From positions 1 to 25,355 of IMG/VR virus record IMGVR_UViG_3300046713_000298: a stretch of DNA of 25,355 bases, one strand, 5' to 3'. The position numbers were made by a program, and so were the translations under genes. Within the stretch, counting starts at the first letter, position 1. Each line of letters opens with the position of its first letter. A model generated the notes under the pieces. That model ran no database searches. It was not told where the DNA came from and was given only the letters and a program-made list of their open reading frames with translations. Source of the stretch: a virus. Shown here in pieces: positions 22,736-25,355 of this stretch.

Positions 22736-23091
22736 GCGAGAGGCAGGCCAAGGCCGAGATCCGGACGCTGCGGGAGCAGGTGCGGGCGCTGTCCCCCGTC
22801 GAGCCCGCGGGAGAGGGGGAGATCGTCTACCTGCTGATCCCGCATCCGGCGCCCCACGACGACGCCGAGATCTGCCGGCTCTCGGTGGCACTGGGCTGCA
22901 ACGCGGTGATCAGCGGGACCGCGGCGCACACCTACCATGCGCAGGCGCTCGTCGCGGGGCTGGACCTCAGCCGGCCCGTGATCTGGCGTCACCGGCGAGC
23001 GCCCGAGTCGCCGCGGGCGCTCGACCCCGCCGAACTGCTCGCCCGGATCGAGGAGCTCGAGCGGCAGATCCGCGCCTACCCCAAGCTCTGA
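22732..23091 (+). CDS. Hypothetical protein, fibre-linked
   Basis: A 119-residue protein starting at ATG 22732 overlapping the fibre stop as ATGA. Charged helices lie at both ends (SERQAKAEIRTLREQVRAL and AELLARIEELERQIRAYPKL), suitable for coiled-coil oligomers. Between them is a compact alpha/beta segment with EIVYLLIPHPAPHDDAEICR and CNAVISGTAAHTYHAQALV. No known family is recognised. Tight coupling to the fibre gene suggests a fibre assembly or accessory role. Confidence 0.6.
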   Translation: MSERQAKAEIRTLREQVRALSPVEPAGEGEIVYLLIPHPAPHDDAEICRLSVALGCNAVISGTAAHTYHAQALVAGLDLSRPVIWRHRRAPESPRALDPAELLARIEELERQIRAYPKL

Positions 23092-23104
23092 CCCAGGAGA
23101 TCCC

Positions 23105-23455
23105 GTGCCCAGTCGTCCCGTGTCCTACGACTACAGCGAGGCCACCGACTACAGCGCCAAGTCGACACTGACCTTCGTATACGGCACCACGCCGACCTAC
23201 CAGATCGACGGACAGGCCGTCACCGTCGTGACCGACCTCGGTGGCGCCGGTGGGCTCCGCGCGACGTTGCAGGAGTTCATCGCCGACGACGCGGATGGCC
23301 AGACCGACGTCACGGACCTGCAGAAGCGCACCCAGGGCGGGATCGTCGTGACTCGATCCTCCGACCTCTCGACGGTCGTGATCGGCCCTCGACCCGGCGT
23401 CCCGTGGGTGCGCGCCGTCGCGCTGCACGACCTGCTCGTAGCCCTCGGCTACTGA
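23105..23455 (+). CDS. Hypothetical protein at end of tail operon
   Basis: A 116-residue protein starting at GTG 23105 behind AGGAG (23095-23099). It contains strands TLTFVYGTTPTYQID, AVTVVTDLGGAGGL and GGIVVTRSSDLSTVVIG and ends with a helix (WVRAVALHDLLVALGY). I do not recognise it. It is the last plus-strand gene before a minus-strand pair that converges on it, with stops only seven bases apart. Confidence 0.6.
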   Translation: MPSRPVSYDYSEATDYSAKSTLTFVYGTTPTYQIDGQAVTVVTDLGGAGGLRATLQEFIADDADGQTDVTDLQKRTQGGIVVTRSSDLSTVVIGPRPGVPWVRAVALHDLLVALGY

Positions 23456-23462
23456 CGCGCCG

Positions 23463-23561
23463 TCACGGGGTGAGGCACCGGTAGACGACGTACAGCGCGA
23501 CCAGCACGACGAGTCACCCCACGACCACGATCGAGAGGTGCTCTCGTCGCTCGTCGCTCAC
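23463..23561 (-). pseudogene. Tiny single-pass membrane protein interrupted by in-frame TGA
   Basis: From GTG 23561 the minus strand reads MSDERREHLSIVVVG, then TGA (23516-23514), then LVVLVALYVVYRCLTP and a final TGA (23465-23463). Without the internal stop it would be a 32-residue protein with a charged N-terminus and one membrane helix that the stop cuts in half. The GTG overlaps the stop of the upstream minus gene as GTGA, the coupling style used by real genes in this genome. The likely explanation is a nonsense mutation or a base error; readthrough is less likely. Confidence 0.45.
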
Positions 23562-23833
23562 GGGCGCTCCGGACCGTACGTCCCCACGACGTACCCGTCG
23601 AGGCGGTCGAACAGCGGCGCCTCGGTGGGCTCCCCGAGGGCGCAGGCGCAGGTGCCCTGCTCGACGTCGACGACCCCGCGGCCTCCCTGGCCCGGGTGCT
23701 CGACCTCGACTGAGGCGCAGTGGTCTGCACAGGCCAACTGCACCGCCGCGCCGTACCCGGTGGCCTGTCGCCAGAGCCAGTAGGGCACCGTCGAAGCAAC
23801 CGTTAGAATCAGGAAGATCCGGACCACAGGCAT
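23558..23833 (-). CDS. Small membrane-anchored or secreted Cys protein
   Basis: A 91-residue protein from ATG 23833. The N-terminus MPVVRIFLILTVASTVPYWL is a signal anchor or uncleaved signal. The rest has four cysteines in two pairs (LACADHC, residues 35 and 39, and GTCACALG), suggesting disulfides outside the cytoplasm, and ends in FDRLDGYVVGTYGPERP. No ribosome site is strong; ATG 23848 and GTG 23872 are alternative starts. It is transcribed away from the AT-rich promoter region and is followed by an overlapping tiny membrane gene. Likely a moron-type envelope gene, but no family is recognised. Confidence 0.5.
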   Translation of the reverse strand: MPVVRIFLILTVASTVPYWLWRQATGYGAAVQLACADHCASVEVEHPGQGGRGVVDVEQGTCACALGEPTEAPLFDRLDGYVVGTYGPERP

Positions 23834-23872
23834 CGGGTGTCGATCCATCGACCAATCTGCTAACCGATCCAC

Positions 23873-23935
23873 TGCCGGATCCGCACTAACGATATATCGA
23901 CAGTTCGGCTATTATATCGACCAGCGGAGGTCAGC
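23873..23935. promoter_or_regulatory. Divergent AT-rich promoter region
   Basis: This lies between the minus-strand membrane gene and the plus-strand gene at 23936. It contains the palindrome CGATATATCG (23890-23899), a direct repeat TATATCGAC (23893-23901 and 23913-23921), and TATAAT on the minus strand (23916-23911), with TATTAT on the plus strand (23910-23915). The segment CGAC...TTATATCGAC (23898-23921) resembles 6737-6759 of the other divergent region. No -35 box is clear. GCGGAGG (23924-23930) is the ribosome site of the plus gene. Confidence 0.5.
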
Positions 23936-24217
23936 GTGGAATCTGCGATCCTGTCCGTGATCCCGGTCGAGTTCCTCCAGGAGCTCGCCGCGCAGGCGCT
24001 CCAGGAGCAGAAGCTCGCGGTCCCGGAGATCGTCGCCGAGCTCGTGGCGCTCACGATGCGCCTTGGGGTCCTCAAGCGGATCAAGGAGCCCTGGCGAACG
24101 GTGGTCGCCAAGTTCGAGAAGCAGCTCCTCACCTTCGCGATCTCGGAGATCGTCAAGGTGGCCGAGGACAAGCTGATCGCGGCTGGCCTGCTCCCCGCCC
24201 CGGCCCCGGCCGCCTGA
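23936..24217 (+). CDS. Small helical hypothetical protein
   Basis: A 93-residue protein starting at GTG 23936 behind GCGGAGG. It is almost entirely helical: FLQELAAQALQEQKLAVPEI, VAELVALTMRLGVLKRIKEP and KQLLTFAISEIVKVAEDKLI, ending in an Ala/Pro tail. No membrane segment or motif is recognised. It is first of a four-gene coupled run (to the window end) that includes the Tad2-like gene and membrane proteins. Its TGA overlaps the next ATG by one base. Confidence 0.65.
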   Translation: MESAILSVIPVEFLQELAAQALQEQKLAVPEIVAELVALTMRLGVLKRIKEPWRTVVAKFEKQLLTFAISEIVKVAEDKLIAAGLLPAPAPAA

Positions 24218-24567
24218 TGCACACCAAGACGACCGATGAGACCCTGCCGCCCCGCGACTTCGGCTGGGCGATCCGCGCGCTGAAGGCCGGTCACCGTGTG
24301 CGGCGAGCCGGCTGGAACGGGAAGGGGATGTGGATCGCGCTGACGCAGGGTCCGCACCTGCACCGCCACCCGACCTCCGCCGGCGACCCGACCGGTTGGA
24401 CCGGGCGGCTGAACGGCGCTGCTGCTGCGCTGCAGACCGCGGAGAGCCCCGACGAGATCCGCATCGGCGACCACATCGACATGCGCGCAGCCGACGGCTC
24501 CCTCGTGATCGGCTGGCTCGCGAGCCAGACCGACATGCTGTCCGAGGACTGGGAGTTGGTGATCTGA
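24217..24567 (+). CDS. tad2-like: Tad2-like (DUF2829) anti-Thoeris protein
   Basis: A 116-residue protein with both conserved blocks of the DUF2829 family. The N-terminal block starts FGWAIRALKAGHRVRRAGWN (15-34) and continues GKGMWIAL (35-42). The C-terminal block is IDMRAADGSLVIGWLASQTD (87-106) followed by MLSEDWELV (107-115). Phage Tad2 proteins of this family bind and sequester the gcADPR signal made by Thoeris ThsB, blocking that defence. A loop region (43-86) separates the blocks. ATG 24217 overlaps the previous TGA. Family recognition is strong from the blocks; anti-defence activity of this copy is inferred. DUF2829 proteins in general are often annotated as unknown. Confidence 0.8.
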   Translation: MHTKTTDETLPPRDFGWAIRALKAGHRVRRAGWNGKGMWIALTQGPHLHRHPTSAGDPTGWTGRLNGAAAALQTAESPDEIRIGDHIDMRAADGSLVIGWLASQTDMLSEDWELVI

Positions 24568-25055
24568 TGCGTCGCGTCCTCGCGATCGGTGCGGTGCTCG
24601 CGGGCATGCTGCTCCTGCTCGTCGCGATGTCGGCGCTCGCCGAGCCACCGCAGTGGCCTCCGCCGGAGGTGACGACCCAGCCGCACCCCGACCCGGCCGC
24701 CGCACCCCCGATCCCCCCCGCTGTGTCCACCGGCGCCCCGGCGGTGGACGCGGACACCACCGGGGCCGACTTCCTCGGATGGGTGACGGTCCTGCTCAAG
24801 CTCGCGACGGCGTTCGGAGCCGGCGTGGGCTCGGGCGGGCTCGGCTACCACCTCACTTGTCGTCGGGACCAGCTCTCGCTCAGCCGCGGGCCGATGGATC
24901 TCGACGCCCTCAAAGCGCAGCTCGACCGGATCGAGCAGCGCCTGGAGTGGATACCAGCGGAGATCCCACCGTCCCGCTCCCCGCCGCGTCCCGCGGACCT
25001 GCCCGCGCCGCTGCCCCTTCCCGCAGCGCAGCCCACCATCGTGACGCCGCTGTGA
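24567..25055 (+). CDS. Two-segment membrane protein with signal peptide
   Basis: A 162-residue protein coupled to the Tad2-like gene by TGATG overlap. A basic start MRR is followed by a hydrophobic stretch (4-22) and a possible signal-peptidase site after SALA (25). A Pro-rich linker (27-52) leads to a second membrane segment, FLGWVTVLLKLATAFGAGVG (69-88), followed by a basic turn CRRD, a helix DLDALKAQLDRIEQRLEWIP (111-130) and a Pro-rich tail. This could be a holin- or spanin-like lysis protein, but no lysin is in the window to support this. The ORF extends upstream out of any likely start; ATG 24567 is taken. Confidence 0.65.
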   Translation: MRRVLAIGAVLAGMLLLLVAMSALAEPPQWPPPEVTTQPHPDPAAAPPIPPAVSTGAPAVDADTTGADFLGWVTVLLKLATAFGAGVGSGGLGYHLTCRRDQLSLSRGPMDLDALKAQLDRIEQRLEWIPAEIPPSRSPPRPADLPAPLPLPAAQPTIVTPL

Positions 25056-25355
25056 TGCCGGGCTCCGATGTCCTCGAGCGGATCCGGGCGGAGCTCGGCG
25101 GGTCGGGGGCGCTCCAGGGGCCCGTCTACTCCCCGTCCGGCCGCGAGCTGACGTCGAGCGAGGCGGTGGAGTGGCGCGTCACTCGGGTGGACGCGAAGCT
25201 CGAGCTCATGATCGAGCTCGGGCGCGAGCCTCAGGCGACGCTCGGGATCCCCGACCTCCGGCCGGTGCCCGTGTGGGTGCAGGCGGCCGTGCTGTCGATC
25301 GGGGTGGGGCTGTTCGTGACGCAGGGGTTCGGCCTACTCGCGGTGCTGATCCTCT
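25055..25355 (+). CDS. Membrane protein, 3' partial
   Basis: Starts at ATG 25055, overlapping the previous TGA, and runs open off the window end (100 residues visible). The first 60 residues are soluble and helical (SDVLERIRAELGG, WRVTRVDAKLELMIELGR). Residues about 74-100 are hydrophobic (VWVQAAVLSIGVGLFVTQGF, then GLLAVLIL), one membrane helix or a hairpin. A lysis-module holin is possible given small size and position near the tail-lysis boundary, but this is a guess. The stop is not visible. Confidence 0.6.
   Translation, partial: MPGSDVLERIRAELGGSGALQGPVYSPSGRELTSSEAVEWRVTRVDAKLELMIELGREPQATLGIPDLRPVPVWVQAAVLSIGVGLFVTQGFGLLAVLIL

Noticed and set aside
23463-23561. TGA recoded as Gly, Trp or selenocysteine
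   Set aside because: TGA ends nearly every gene here, often in stop-start overlaps, so a reassigned code is excluded and no recoding element is visible.

Overview
This window is a contiguous piece of a GC-rich, double-stranded DNA tailed-phage genome (or prophage) with siphovirus-type organisation. The evidence is a recognisable terminase large subunit, portal, HK97-like capsid protein, tail-tube candidate, tail assembly chaperone with a frameshift, tape measure and tail fibre, in close to canonical order. The host cannot be named from sequence; it is probably a high-GC bacterium that uses Shine-Dalgarno initiation. About two thirds of the genes start with GTG, 31 of the 32 visible stop codons are TGA, and many neighbours overlap as GTGA or ATGA, so the genes are translationally coupled and the genome is compact.

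Layout. 1-2641: replication module, with a 5'-truncated O-like initiator carrying two arrays of 11-bp iterons inside its own coding sequence, a DnaC/IstB-like helicase loader with an N-terminal zinc-finger region, a RuvC-like resolvase and a small unknown protein. 2670-3448: a GroES-like co-chaperonin and a candidate small terminase. 3449-3579: a structured convergent intergenic region with a tRNA-like fold on the minus strand. 3580-6701: portal then terminase large subunit, both on the minus strand, opposing the rest of the structural genes. 6702-6782: divergent promoter/operator with an 18-bp palindrome. 6783-12153: scaffold, major capsid protein, accessory head genes, connector and tail terminator candidates. 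12150-23455: tail-tube protein, tail chaperone with -1 frameshift, HK97-gp10-like protein, tape measure, Asp-box tail protein, hub-like protein, fibre-associated protein, glycine-rich fibre and two small genes. 23463-25355: two minus-strand small membrane-protein genes (one broken), a second divergent promoter region, a small helical protein, a Tad2-like (DUF2829) anti-Thoeris protein and two membrane proteins, the last cut by the window end.

How it works together. The initiator would bind its internal iterons and the loader would bring in the host helicase; the resolvase would clear branched DNA before packaging. Portal, scaffold and capsid protein would build the prohead, perhaps helped by the phage co-chaperonin, and the terminase fills it. 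The tail genes follow in assembly order. Genes on the minus strand inside or after the tail block (a Cys-rich lipoprotein, a Cys-containing membrane protein and a broken TM peptide) look like moron-type envelope genes, and the Tad2-like protein is a probable counter-defence gene.

The most notable points are the portal-terL block in reverse orientation, the iterons within the initiator gene, the tRNA-like structure at the terS/terL junction, the hidden -1 frameshift, the Tad2-like gene and the shared motif in the two divergent promoter regions.
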